Made by a program: the position numbers and the translations under genes. 47,455 nt of DNA from Nocardia transvalensis NBRC 15921 (lineage in GTDB: Bacteria > Actinomycetota > Actinomycetes > Mycobacteriales > Mycobacteriaceae): NCBI RefSeq assembly GCF_000308875.1, contig NZ_BAGL01000053.1:1-47455 (forward strand), given 5' to 3'. Shown here one piece after another: positions 1-7,560 of this stretch (its first letter is position 1; every line of letters starts with the position of its first letter). The notes under the pieces were generated by a model. The model searched no databases. It saw only the letters and a program-made list of their open reading frames with translations, and was not told where the DNA came from.

Positions 1-67
1 CGGCAGCGGCAGCGGCAGCGGCAGCGGCAGCGGCAGCGGCAGCGGCAGCGGCAGCGGCAGCGGCAGC
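1..67 (+). repeat. (GGCAGC)n hexanucleotide repeat coding Gly-Ser
   Basis: About eleven perfect tandem copies of the hexamer GGCAGC run from the left edge to base 67. They lie in frame with the JetC-like gene and encode alternating Gly-Ser. The array may continue beyond the window. As the unit is six bases, copy-number change would alter linker length without shifting the frame. Confidence 0.95.
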
Positions 68-2245
68 GGAGGAAGTGATACCGCGGGTGGCGGGGCGACG
101 CACGTGACGGTCGGTGCGGACGGGCGGTATCGGCATGGTGTTCAGCTGGGCCGTCACACCAAGTCGCACGCCGAGTTCATCGGCGCTACCGCTCGCGCTC
201 GGCGCCGCGAACTGCGGCTGGCCGAGATCGCCGCCGCGATCGAGGCCGCCGAGGAGGCCGGGCAGGCCGCGCGGGCGGAGGAGGAGTCGGCGACCGCGGA
301 GCTGGCGGGGATCTCCGCCGCCGCCAAGGCGCTTCCCCGGACCAGCGGCGTCACCACGGCCCTGCGGGCGGTGTCCGAGGCGGCCGGCATGCTGCGTTCC
401 CGGTCCGAGAGCGCGACGCAGGCCGATCGCGACCTGGATCAGGCCGTGGCCGCGTTCACCGCCGCCGACAAGAAGGTCCGGTCGGTCGCCGCGGCGCACC
501 GGGCCCCGCGCGATCCCGCCGAACTGGACGCCCTGGCCGCCGCCATCCGGCACTTCGAGAACACCGGCACCGCCCTGTTGCGGCTGCGTGGCGACCACCA
601 GCGCGAGCACGAGCGCGCCCGCGAATCCGACGACCGCCTCGCCGAATCCCGCGACCTGGCCGAGGCCTTCGCCGAGGAGGCCGAGGCCGCCCGCACCGGA
701 TACGAGGAACAGCTGCGCAAGCTGGAGACCCTGCGGGAGGCCCTGGGCGCGGGCGCCGCCGACATCGACCACGAACTCGAACAGGCCCGCGAGCGCATCG
801 AGGCCGCGCGCGCGGAGCAGAAGGCGGCCCGCAAGGCCGCCGCCGACGCCATCGAGGGTGTCGGCACCGCCGAGGGCGCCTACCGCGCCGCGCACGATTC
901 GCTCGGCACCGCCCTCACCGAACTGCTCGCCGACGTGAAACACCTTGCGCCCTATGCCCGCCCGGATCTGCTCAGCCTGCTCGGCGCGCCGGAGGGTAGC
1001 CGCTGGCCCAGCAGCGAGGCCGCGTGGTCGACCCCCGAACAGCTGCTCTACCGCATCGAGACGACCGGCCCGAAAACCCCGGGCGAGGACGCCGAACCGG
1101 TGCGAGTACTGCCCGACGAGGTGCACGAGCTGTTCGAGAACCTCTCCGCGGCAACGTCGTCGGTGCGCGCGGGCGAGGCGGCGCGCAAGTCGACGCGCAG
1201 CGCGGTGACCGCCGCCCTCCAGGAGTTCGACGCCGCCCTGGCCGCCGCCCGCCAGGACTACCGGCTGCAATGGGACGCGGCCGACGGCCTCACCGTGGTG
1301 CAGGTACACGACGATCAGGGCGCCGCCGCGCTGGCCGACTTCGCCGACCGCATCGCCGGCGCCCGCTCCGACCAGGAACTGCTGCTCACCGACGCCGAGC
1401 GCCGCATCCTGGAGGACGCGCTGCTGACCGGGCTGGCCCAGCAGATCCACGAACGCACCAGCGACGCCCGCGATCTCATCACGCGGATGGGCAGCGAGAT
1501 GAAGCAGCGCCGGATGTCCTCGGGCAACACCATCGGCGTGCACTGGGTGCTGGCCGACAACCTGTCCGATTCCGCACGGGCGGTCTGCAAGCTGCTCGAC
1601 CGCGACGCCTCCGATCTCGCCCCCGAGGATCTGGCCACCATCCGCGCCCACTTCGCCGCCGAGATCCGCACCGCCCGCGCCGCGCACCCGGAGCGCTCCT
1701 ATCCCGAAATCCTCGCCACCACACTGGATTACCGCACTTGGCGGGTGTTCTCCTTCACGCTGATCACCGCGGACGGCAGCGAGGACCGGCTCACCGTGGC
1801 CCGCCACAGCGCGCTGTCCGGCGGCGAGCAGTCGGTATCGCTGCATCTGCCGCTGTTCGCCGCGGCGCACGTCATGCTGGATTCCGCCGATCCGCAGGCG
1901 CCCCGGCTGCTGGCGCTGGACGAGGCGTTCGCGGGCGTCGACGACAACGGCAAGAGCGAATTGCTCGGCCTGTCGGTCGATTTCGACCTCGACCTGTTCA
2001 TGACCGGCTACGACCTGTGGATCACCTACGACCACGTCCCCGCCTGCGCCCACTACGACCTGGCGCATTCGGCGGCGGAGAACACCGTCAGCGCCACGCT
2101 GCTGGTGTGGGACTCCAAGGATCTGCTGGCCGAACACGACGGCTCCGACCTCACCACCGCGCTCGGCTCGCCGAACCGCCGCCGCACCCCGCACACCGTG
2201 GAGGGCGGCATCACCTTCGACGAGGCGCTGGAACTCAGTTCCTGA
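2..2245 (+). CDS. JetC-like SMC ATPase (TIGR02680 family), 5' truncated
   Basis: This is the C-terminal part of a large SMC/MukB-like ATPase of the TIGR02680 family, the motor subunit (JetC) of type III Wadjet anti-plasmid systems. The frame is open to the left edge and begins in a Gly-Ser repeat, so the N-terminal Walker A half lies outside the window. A long Ala/Glu/Arg-rich coiled coil follows. Near 1810 is the ABC signature LSGGEQ, and near 1910 a Walker B stretch LLALDEAFAGVD with the catalytic Glu. The family-typical tail (DLFMTGYDLW) follows. Known for the family: these proteins belong to a four-gene set with DUF2397, DUF2398 and DUF2399 partners. The gene directly downstream is a convergent TetR, so no jetD lies on this side. 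A GTG at 104 could serve as an internal start, but the family is far longer. Confidence 0.82.
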   Translation, partial: GSGSGSGSGSGSGSGSGSGSGSGGSDTAGGGATHVTVGADGRYRHGVQLGRHTKSHAEFIGATARARRRELRLAEIAAAIEAAEEAGQAARAEEESATAELAGISAAAKALPRTSGVTTALRAVSEAAGMLRSRSESATQADRDLDQAVAAFTAADKKVRSVAAAHRAPRDPAELDALAAAIRHFENTGTALLRLRGDHQREHERARESDDRLAESRDLAEAFAEEAEAARTGYEEQLRKLETLREALGAGAADIDHELEQARERIEAARAEQKAARKAAADAIEGVGTAEGAYRAAHDSLGTALTELLADVKHLAPYARPDLLSLLGAPEGSRWPSSEAAWSTPEQLLYRIETTGPKTPGEDAEPVRVLPDEVHELFENLSAATSSVRAGEAARKSTRSAVTAALQEFDAALAAARQDYRLQWDAADGLTVVQVHDDQGAAALADFADRIAGARSDQELLLTDAERRILEDALLTGLAQQIHERTSDARDLITRMGSEMKQRRMSSGNTIGVHWVLADNLSDSARAVCKLLDRDASDLAPEDLATIRAHFAAEIRTARAAHPERSYPEILATTLDYRTWRVFSFTLITADGSEDRLTVARHSALSGGEQSVSLHLPLFAAAHVMLDSADPQAPRLLALDEAFAGVDDNGKSELLGLSVDFDLDLFMTGYDLWITYDHVPACAHYDLAHSAAENTVSATLLVWDSKDLLAEHDGSDLTTALGSPNRRRTPHTVEGGITFDEALELSS

Positions 2246-2248
2246 GGG

Positions 2249-2830
2249 TCACACCGCCAGGCCCAGCGCCCCCGCGACCGCCCGGGTGAGGTGATCGGTG
2301 ACCTCGCCGGGTGTCCACCGGCGGTGCTCGGTGAGGTCGTAGACGACGCGTTCGTCGAAGATCGTGATCCAGAGCAGCACCGCGTAGCTGAGATCGTCCT
2401 CGGCCGACTTGCCTTCGCGCGCCAGCGAATTCAGCACGTCGGTCAGGATGTCGTGCAGGGCGGTGATGGACTCGTCGCCGTCCGCGAGACGTTCGACGAA
2501 ACCCTTGCTGCTGCGGACGTAGCGCACGCCCGGTCCCCACTGCATGGCCTGCTCGACCCAGGTGCGGCAGCAGCGATGGAAGCGCGAGACGGGATCCGGA
2601 CCGGCGTCCACCGCGGTGAGCGCCGTGATCAGCTGTTCGAGGGCCCGGCGGTGGAAGGCCTGCATCGCGTCCTGCGGCGTCGGGAAATGCCGGTAGGCCG
2701 TGGCCACACCGACGCCCGCCGCGGCGGCCAGCTCCGGGATCGAGAAGCCGACGCGGCCGTCCTGCAGCAGGCTGCGGACCGCATCGACCAGCAGTACGCG
2801 GCTGCGCTGGGCATCACTGCGGGTGTTCAC
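2249..2830 (-). CDS. TetR/AcrR family transcriptional regulator
   Basis: This 193-residue protein has an N-terminal TetR helix-turn-helix (about residues 10-55, with GFSIPELAAAAGVGVATAYRHF typical of the recognition helix followed by YRHF) and a divergent ligand-binding C-terminal domain. It should bind DNA as a dimer and repress a nearby gene. The GTG start at 2830 is chosen because GGTGAGGTG sits just upstream and the helix-turn-helix then begins at the usual distance; a longer frame reaches 2941 but would run through the operator region. It ends three bases from the JetC stop and is divergent from the MFS transporter. The shared intergenic region carries three copies of a 10-bp half site, consistent with autoregulation and control of the transporter. 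The ligand is unknown. Confidence 0.85.
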   Translation of the reverse strand: MNTRSDAQRSRVLLVDAVRSLLQDGRVGFSIPELAAAAGVGVATAYRHFPTPQDAMQAFHRRALEQLITALTAVDAGPDPVSRFHRCCRTWVEQAMQWGPGVRYVRSSKGFVERLADGDESITALHDILTDVLNSLAREGKSAEDDLSYAVLLWITIFDERVVYDLTEHRRWTPGEVTDHLTRAVAGALGLAV

Positions 2831-2900
2831 GGGCACCTCACCATCCTGCACAGCTCCGTTCCGTGACGGGCGCGAGGGTGCCCGTTCGAGTAGAGAACTT

Positions 2901-2943
2901 CTTCTCAATTGTCTATCCTTCAATCGAGAAGATCTCCTCAATT
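2901..2943. promoter_or_regulatory. Probable TetR operator cluster
   Basis: Three copies of AATYGAGRAG lie here: reverse at 2901-2910, forward at 2922-2931 and reverse at 2934-2943. The first two form an inverted repeat (TTCTCAATTG and CAATCGAGAA, 9 of 10 matching, 9-bp spacer). The cluster is AT-rich against its surroundings and ends about 10 bases before the MFS start, so a bound repressor would block transcription. It is the only obvious dyad between the divergent TetR and MFS genes. Confidence 0.6.
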
Positions 2944-2953
2944 AGGGGGCAGG

Positions 2954-4126
2954 ATGCGGGTAGTCGCTCCGGGTGCGCTGTTTGTGCTGGTCATGGCGCA
3001 ACCCAATCTCGCGACCGGGATGATGCCGTACTACCGGCATGCCTGGGCGCTGGCGCCGCTGCTCATCACGGTGATCTTCGCGGCGTATCTGGTGGCCTTG
3101 ACGCCCACCCTGTCGGTGCTGGGCACGCCGCCGGGGCGGGCGGGCTGGTGGTGGCGGATCGGGGCGGGGTCGGCCCTCGGCGTGGCGGCGGATCTGGCGA
3201 TGGCCGCGGCGGATTCGGCGTGGCTCGCCTGTGTGGCGCGGATCTGCGCGGGGCTGTCGGTGGGGCTGGTGACCGGTTCGTTGGCCGGGCTGATCCTGGA
3301 GCGGCGCGGCGAAGGGGGCCGCACCGCCATGGCGAGCGCCACCGTGCTCGGATCGGCGGTGGGCACCCTGGCCGCCGCCGTGGTCGCACAGTATCTGCCC
3401 GCGCCCGGGGTCACGGTGTACCTTGCGCACGGGGTGCTGCTGGCCGCGGTCGCGGTGACCGTACTCGCCGATCGCGCCGCGCCGCACCATGTCCCGGCAT
3501 CCGGCGGGGCCCGGTCCGCGGTGGCGGCGACGGAGCCGCCGCTCGCCGGATACCTCAGCGGTATCGCGGCGTGGGTGTCGGCGGGGCTGGTGGTCGCGCT
3601 GCTGCCCAGTTACGGCGCGGAGCTGCTCGGCACGGGCAATCTCGCGCTGCTGGCGCTGCCGGTGACGTTGTATCTGGTCAGTGCGTGGGTGGCGCAGCGG
3701 GTCCTGCCGCCGAATGTCCTTCCCGCCGAACCGGTGTGGGCGCAGCTGGCCATCATCGCCGGTGTGGCGCTGGCCGCGGTGGTGTCGTGGCTGCCCAGCG
3801 CCGTGCTGCTGCTGTGCGGGGGTGTGGTGGCCGGCTGCGGTCAGGGCATCGCCTATCGCAGCGGGCTGCGGATCGTCAGCGCCGCCACGCCGCCCGACGG
3901 TCATGCCCGCGCGGCGTCGCGGTACGCGACGGTCGCCTATCTGTGCGCCGCGGTGGCGACGCTCGCCTTCGGGGCGATCGCCACCGCGGGGTCCATGCGC
4001 GACGCGGTGCTCGCCGCCGTCGTCGTACTGGGCGTGGTGGTTTCCGCCACGACCCTCGTCCGCCGGCGCGCAACGGCGCGGGTCGGCGGGTCGGTTCCGA
4101 TTCCCGAGAAGTCCACGATCGCTTGA
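2954..4126 (+). CDS. Major facilitator superfamily transporter
   Basis: This 390-residue, very hydrophobic protein has about twelve predicted membrane spans and no signal peptide, as in single-polypeptide MFS exporters. A polar cytoplasmic loop with LERRGEGGRTAMAS near residue 115 resembles the conserved loop between spans 4 and 5 (after the family GxxxGPxxGG-like region), and a central hydrophilic stretch (about 185-205) separates the two halves. The ATG at 2954 is chosen because it follows a strong GGGGGCAGG site; the frame also opens at 2909, but that start lies inside the operator cluster. It is divergent from the TetR gene and probably its target, which suggests efflux of a small toxic molecule. 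The substrate cannot be read from sequence. Confidence 0.8.
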   Translation: MRVVAPGALFVLVMAQPNLATGMMPYYRHAWALAPLLITVIFAAYLVALTPTLSVLGTPPGRAGWWWRIGAGSALGVAADLAMAAADSAWLACVARICAGLSVGLVTGSLAGLILERRGEGGRTAMASATVLGSAVGTLAAAVVAQYLPAPGVTVYLAHGVLLAAVAVTVLADRAAPHHVPASGGARSAVAATEPPLAGYLSGIAAWVSAGLVVALLPSYGAELLGTGNLALLALPVTLYLVSAWVAQRVLPPNVLPAEPVWAQLAIIAGVALAAVVSWLPSAVLLLCGGVVAGCGQGIAYRSGLRIVSAATPPDGHARAASRYATVAYLCAAVATLAFGAIATAGSMRDAVLAAVVVLGVVVSATTLVRRRATARVGGSVPIPEKSTIA

Positions 4127-4148
4127 CAACTCCCCCGACCACCAGCGT

Positions 4149-4228
4149 TCCCGCGACCTGATCTCACGTCCCACCGACCTGACTTCACGGTCCCACCGAC
4201 CTGATTTTTCCGTCCCACCGATCATTTT
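4149..4228. repeat. 22-bp minisatellite, about 3.5 copies
   Basis: Units beginning TCCC(A)CCGACCTGA start at about 4149, 4169, 4191 and 4213, the later ones with exact 22-bp spacing. The units are imperfect in their second half (CTCACG, CTTCACGG, TTTTTCCG). The last unit runs straight into the palindromic element that begins at 4228, so the repeat and the element share the TTTTTCCGG junction. Confidence 0.8.
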
Positions 4229-4293
4229 TCCGGCACGCTTTTGGCCGGAATCCAGCGGGAGATTCCGGCCAAAAGCGCGCCGGAAAAATGGTC
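4220..4293. repeat. Large palindrome made of an inverted pair of 25-bp elements
   Basis: Two 33-bp arms (4220-4252 and 4261-4293) are inverted copies with only two differences, separated by an 8-base loop. Both differences would still pair as G-U in RNA. Each arm contains one copy of the dispersed element with core CCGGCCAAAAGCRYGCCGG: 4228-4252 in reverse and 4261-4285 forward. The transcript would form a very stable hairpin with a short A/U flank, so it may also stop transcription coming from the MFS gene. Confidence 0.9.
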
Positions 4294-4325
4294 GGGGCGT
4301 GAGGCGCGCCGAATAACGATGGCGT

Positions 4326-4439
4326 GACGCGAGTAGCGACCGACGCGTGGCGACACGAGTAGCCGCAGACACATGGCGACGCGAGTAGCCGCAGACACGT
4401 GGTGGCGCGAGGCGCGGCAGACGTGTGGTGGCGCGGGCG
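4326..4439. repeat. 26-bp minisatellite, about 4.4 copies
   Basis: Tandem units of exactly 26 bp start at 4326, 4352, 4378 and 4404, with a partial unit from 4430. The first three share GACRCGAGTAGC and a GTGGC or ATGGC ending; the fourth is more diverged. The array lies about 30 bp to the right of the large palindrome and differs in sequence from the 22-bp array to its left. Confidence 0.85.
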
Positions 4440-4664
4440 AAATAGGTGAATAGGCCTGGATCCAAAAGTGGAGACAGCGCATGGAATTCGAGCCCCGAGG
4501 GCACCCGGGGCATATTCGCATGCGCTGAATACGTTATGCCACTTCGCTTTTCGTCAACCCAACTGGAAACGGTTTCGTTACACACGTTCATCCGCACACA
4601 AAATCCGGTTGATTCACTGAATGGGTACCACTCGAAATACATTCCCAGCGAATGGATTCCCATC

Positions 4665-6101
4665 ATGGCAGCACCACCTGAGATCGGTTCCGCATTGCGG
4701 CGGACCACCCTGTTCCGGCGGCAGGACGCCGCGGCTCCGGCGGATCCCGGCGGAACGCTCGTGCGAAGTCTCGGTCGCGTCGATCTGATCGCGATGGGCG
4801 TGGGCGCCATCGTCGGCGCGGGCATCTTCGTCACCACGGGCGTCGCCGCCGCGACCAAGGCGGGGCCGGCGATCGTGCTGTCGTTCGTGCTGGCCGGGGC
4901 CATCTGTGTACTGGTGGCGCTGTGTTACAGCGAGCTGGCGTCCATGACTCCCGTCTCCGGCAGCGCCTATACCTACACCTACGCGACCATGGGCGAGGTC
5001 CCGGCCTTTCTGGTCGGCTGGAATCTGCTGCTCGAATACGCGGTGGCGGCCGCGGCGGTGGCGATCGGCTGGTCCGGATTATTCGGCGCGGCATTGAATT
5101 CGCTGTTCGGCGTGACACTTCCGGTGGCGATCACGGCCGGGCCGGGCAGCGGCGGAATCGTCAATCTGCCCGCCGTTCTCATCGTCGCGGCACTCGTCGC
5201 GGTCCTCGTCTTCGAGGTCAAGGTGGCGGCCGCGGTGGTGAAAATTCTGGTGGCCGTGACGATCGGCGTTCTCGTGCTGGTCGTCGCCGTCGGCGCACCC
5301 CATCTCGACGCCGGGAATTGGACGCCCTTCACGCCGTTCGGCGTCAACGGCATCGCGGCCGGCGCGGCCCTGGCATTCTTCGCGTATCTCGGTTTCGATA
5401 TCGTCGCGACCTCCGCCGAGGAGACCCGTAACCCGCGCCGGGACCTGCCGTGGGGAATCATCGGCTCCGTCGTCGTGGCCACCGTGCTCTACGTGGCGGT
5501 GAGTGCCGTATTGACCGGTGTCGCGCCGTATTCCACATTGAACAATGCCGCGCCCGTCGCGACGGCGCTGGCCGCCATCGGCGCGGGCTGGATCGGCAAG
5601 GTCATTCTGGTGGCCTCCGTCATCGCGCTCACCAAGGGCCTGCTCATGCTGTTCTACGGGCAGACCCGCCTGGTATTCGCCATGAGCCGCGACGGCCTCG
5701 TGCCGAAGTCGCTGTCCCGCACCGGTTCCCGGGGCGTGCCCGTGCGGCTGAGCCTGATTCTCGGCGCCGCCGTGGCGGTCGTGGCCGGGCTGCTGCCCAT
5801 CGACACCGTGGCCGAACTGGTGAATATCGGCGCGCTGTTCGCCTTCGTCGTGGTCGCGCTCGGCGTGATGCTGTTGCGCCGCACCGACCCCGACCGGCCG
5901 CGGCCGTTCCGGGTACCGCTCATGCCGCTGGTCCCGATCGCCGCCATCGCCGGATGCGTCTGGCTGGCCACCACCTTCGAGGCACTGACCTGGCTGCGCT
6001 TCCTGATCTGGAGCGCGGCCGGGGCGGCCCTCTACCTCACCTACGGCCGGACCCGATCCGTCGCCGGCCGCGACATCGCCGCCACCGGAGGGACCGCATG
6101 A
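4665..6101 (+). CDS. APC superfamily amino acid permease (CAT-like)
   Basis: This 478-residue protein is a cytoplasmic-membrane amino acid/cation symporter of the APC superfamily. After a short polar N terminus it shows the family's first-helix motif (VGAIVGAGIFV, about residues 44-54), which breaks the helix and contacts substrate, then some twelve hydrophobic spans, the conserved cytoplasmic AEETRNPRRDLP segment after span 6 and a loop with the RTDPDRPRPFRVP motif of cationic-type permeases. The ATG at 4665 gives a normal-length protein; the open frame reaches 4446, but the extra 73 residues match nothing in the family, and no strong ribosome site marks 4665, so this start is uncertain. It is the first gene of a five-gene operon with 4-base overlaps and should import its substrate. 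Confidence 0.85.
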   Translation: MAAPPEIGSALRRTTLFRRQDAAAPADPGGTLVRSLGRVDLIAMGVGAIVGAGIFVTTGVAAATKAGPAIVLSFVLAGAICVLVALCYSELASMTPVSGSAYTYTYATMGEVPAFLVGWNLLLEYAVAAAAVAIGWSGLFGAALNSLFGVTLPVAITAGPGSGGIVNLPAVLIVAALVAVLVFEVKVAAAVVKILVAVTIGVLVLVVAVGAPHLDAGNWTPFTPFGVNGIAAGAALAFFAYLGFDIVATSAEETRNPRRDLPWGIIGSVVVATVLYVAVSAVLTGVAPYSTLNNAAPVATALAAIGAGWIGKVILVASVIALTKGLLMLFYGQTRLVFAMSRDGLVPKSLSRTGSRGVPVRLSLILGAAVAVVAGLLPIDTVAELVNIGALFAFVVVALGVMLLRRTDPDRPRPFRVPLMPLVPIAAIAGCVWLATTFEALTWLRFLIWSAAGAALYLTYGRTRSVAGRDIAATGGTA

Positions 6102-7195
6102 CCGCACAGCTGGACAGTTTCTACCCCACCCGGGTCGCCTTCGGCACCCTCGACGAGATCCACCTCGCCGCCTCCGCGGCGCTGCCCGCCGACGTCCGGG
6201 ACTTCGTCGAGGGCGGCGCGGGCCGGGAGATCACGCTGCGCGCCAATCGCGAGGCGTTCGACCGCTGGCGCATCCTGCCCGAGCCGATGAGCGGCGTCGG
6301 CGTCCCGTCCACGCGCACCGAACTGCTCGGCATGCCGCTCGAAACCCCCGTGCTGACAGCGCCTTTCGGCGGGGACGCGCTGTTCCATCCGGACGGCCAC
6401 CTCGCGGTCGCGCAGGCCGCCCAGCGGCGCGGCGCGCTGTCGATCGTGCCGGAGGCGGGCAGCTTCTCCTACGAGCAGGTCCGGGCCGCGGGACCCGCCG
6501 CCGCCCGGATCGCGCAACTGCATCCCTTCGCGCACGCCGCCGCGGTGGCCGAGCGGGTGCGGCATGCCGGATTCGAGGCGCTGTGCGTCACCGTGGACTG
6601 CCCGGTGGGCGGATTCCGCACCCGCAATATGGGCAACCGGTTCGATCCCGACCTGCGGTACTTCGCGGGCAACCTCACCGGCGAGGACGGCGCGCCCGGC
6701 GTCGCCGAGGTCTTCGGCCAGCTGCTCAAACACGGTGGCACGGTGTGGGATTGGGGCCAGCTGGCCGATGCGGCGACCGAGTTCTCGCTGCCGTGGATCG
6801 CCAAGGGGGTCCTCACCCCCGCGGCGGCCGAACGCGCGGCGGCCCTCGGCGCGGCGGCGATCGTGGTATCCAATCACGGTGGCCGCCAGGTGGATCCGGC
6901 GCCCGCGAGCCTGGCCATGCTCCCCGCCGTCCGCGCCGCCGTGGGCCCCGCGCTGCCGATCCTGTTCGACAGCGGCGTCCGCACCGGCAGCGACGTCTTC
7001 CTCGCCCTCGCTCTGGGCGCGGACGCGGTGATCATCGGCCGCTCGGCCATCTACGGTCTGGCCGCTGCCGGGGCCGCCGGGGTGGACCGGGTGCTGGAGC
7101 TGCTCACCGAGGAGTTGCGCACGCTGATGATCCTCGCGGGCGCGCAGACGGTCGCCGACATAGACCACCGGCGGATCGTGCGGGCAGAGACGTGA
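6098..7195 (+). CDS. FMN-dependent 2-hydroxyacid oxidase family enzyme, atypical active site
   Basis: This 365-residue protein has the FMN-dependent (S)-2-hydroxyacid oxidase TIM-barrel fold. The catalytic base (SNHGGRQVD, His260 and Arg263), a flavin-binding Lys (WIAKGV, Lys236) and the phosphate-binding DSGVRTGSDV...IIGR end are all present. Two substrate-contacting tyrosines differ: the family DYY motif reads DFV (Phe36) and the QLY motif reads QLH (His142). In this superfamily such changes occur in enzymes with non-lactate substrates, and the mycofactocin enzyme MftD even deaminates an amine. It overlaps the permease by ATGA and the Rid gene by GTGA, with GGAGGGA as ribosome site. The likely product is a 2-oxo acid or imine; the substrate is unknown. 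Confidence 0.8.
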   Translation: MTAQLDSFYPTRVAFGTLDEIHLAASAALPADVRDFVEGGAGREITLRANREAFDRWRILPEPMSGVGVPSTRTELLGMPLETPVLTAPFGGDALFHPDGHLAVAQAAQRRGALSIVPEAGSFSYEQVRAAGPAAARIAQLHPFAHAAAVAERVRHAGFEALCVTVDCPVGGFRTRNMGNRFDPDLRYFAGNLTGEDGAPGVAEVFGQLLKHGGTVWDWGQLADAATEFSLPWIAKGVLTPAAAERAAALGAAAIVVSNHGGRQVDPAPASLAMLPAVRAAVGPALPILFDSGVRTGSDVFLALALGADAVIIGRSAIYGLAAAGAAGVDRVLELLTEELRTLMILAGAQTVADIDHRRIVRAET

Positions 7196-7560
7196 GCACC
7201 GCCACATCCTTCCCGCTGGCACGCAGCAGCGGGGGGCTGGTGTTCACCTCCGGCCTCGCCGCTGTCGATCCCGCCACCACGACCGTCTCGGCGACCACGT
7301 TCGACGATCAGGCCGCCGAGGTGTTCCGGCAGCTCGACCGGGCACTGGCAGCCGCGGGCAGCACCCGCGAGCAGGTGCTCAAACTCGACTGCTACCTGTC
7401 CGACCGGCGCTGGTTTCCGGCCTGGAACAGCGCCTTCACCGACTATTTCCGCACCGCCGCGCCGGCGCGGACCACCCTCGTCACCACCCTGCCCATCGAC
7501 GGGCTGCTCATCGAAATCCAGGCGATCGCCGTCGCCGCGCACCAGGAAGATCGATCATGA
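7192..7560 (+). CDS. RidA/YjgF family protein lacking the deaminase arginine
   Basis: This 122-residue protein has the Rid (YjgF/YER057c/UK114) trimeric fold: GLVFTSGLAAVDP near residues 15-27, the QAAEVFRQLDRALAAAG helix and the closing IEIQAIAVAA strand. Established Rid enzymes hydrolyse reactive imines to 2-oxo acids using an arginine just before an LP motif (Arg105 in E. coli). Here the segment between PAR (91-93) and LP (100-101) is TTLVTT, with no arginine, while the acidic partner (Glu108) is kept. This places it with Rid subgroups for which deaminase activity has not been found. GTG start by a GTGA overlap with the oxidase; it ends in an ATGA overlap with the methyltransferase. It probably acts on a pathway intermediate. 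Confidence 0.85.
   Translation: MSTATSFPLARSSGGLVFTSGLAAVDPATTTVSATTFDDQAAEVFRQLDRALAAAGSTREQVLKLDCYLSDRRWFPAWNSAFTDYFRTAAPARTTLVTTLPIDGLLIEIQAIAVAAHQEDRS

Larger units (their letters stand above)
4127..4664. other. 538-bp non-coding region rich in repeats
   Basis: The interval between the MFS gene and the permease operon holds no convincing gene. From left to right it contains a 22-bp minisatellite, a long palindrome made of two repeat elements, a 26-bp minisatellite, and then a less GC-rich stretch (about 4520-4664) that is the likely promoter and leader of the permease operon. A short perfect dyad, GAAAC-G-GTTTC, lies at 4566-4576. The frame of the permease stays open back to 4446, but that segment lacks transporter features. 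Confidence 0.8.

Noticed and set aside
2942..4903. 653-residue minus-strand open frame
   Set aside because: It crosses the MFS gene and the repeats antisense and is Arg/Pro/His-rich. The MFS membrane spans on the plus strand are convincing.
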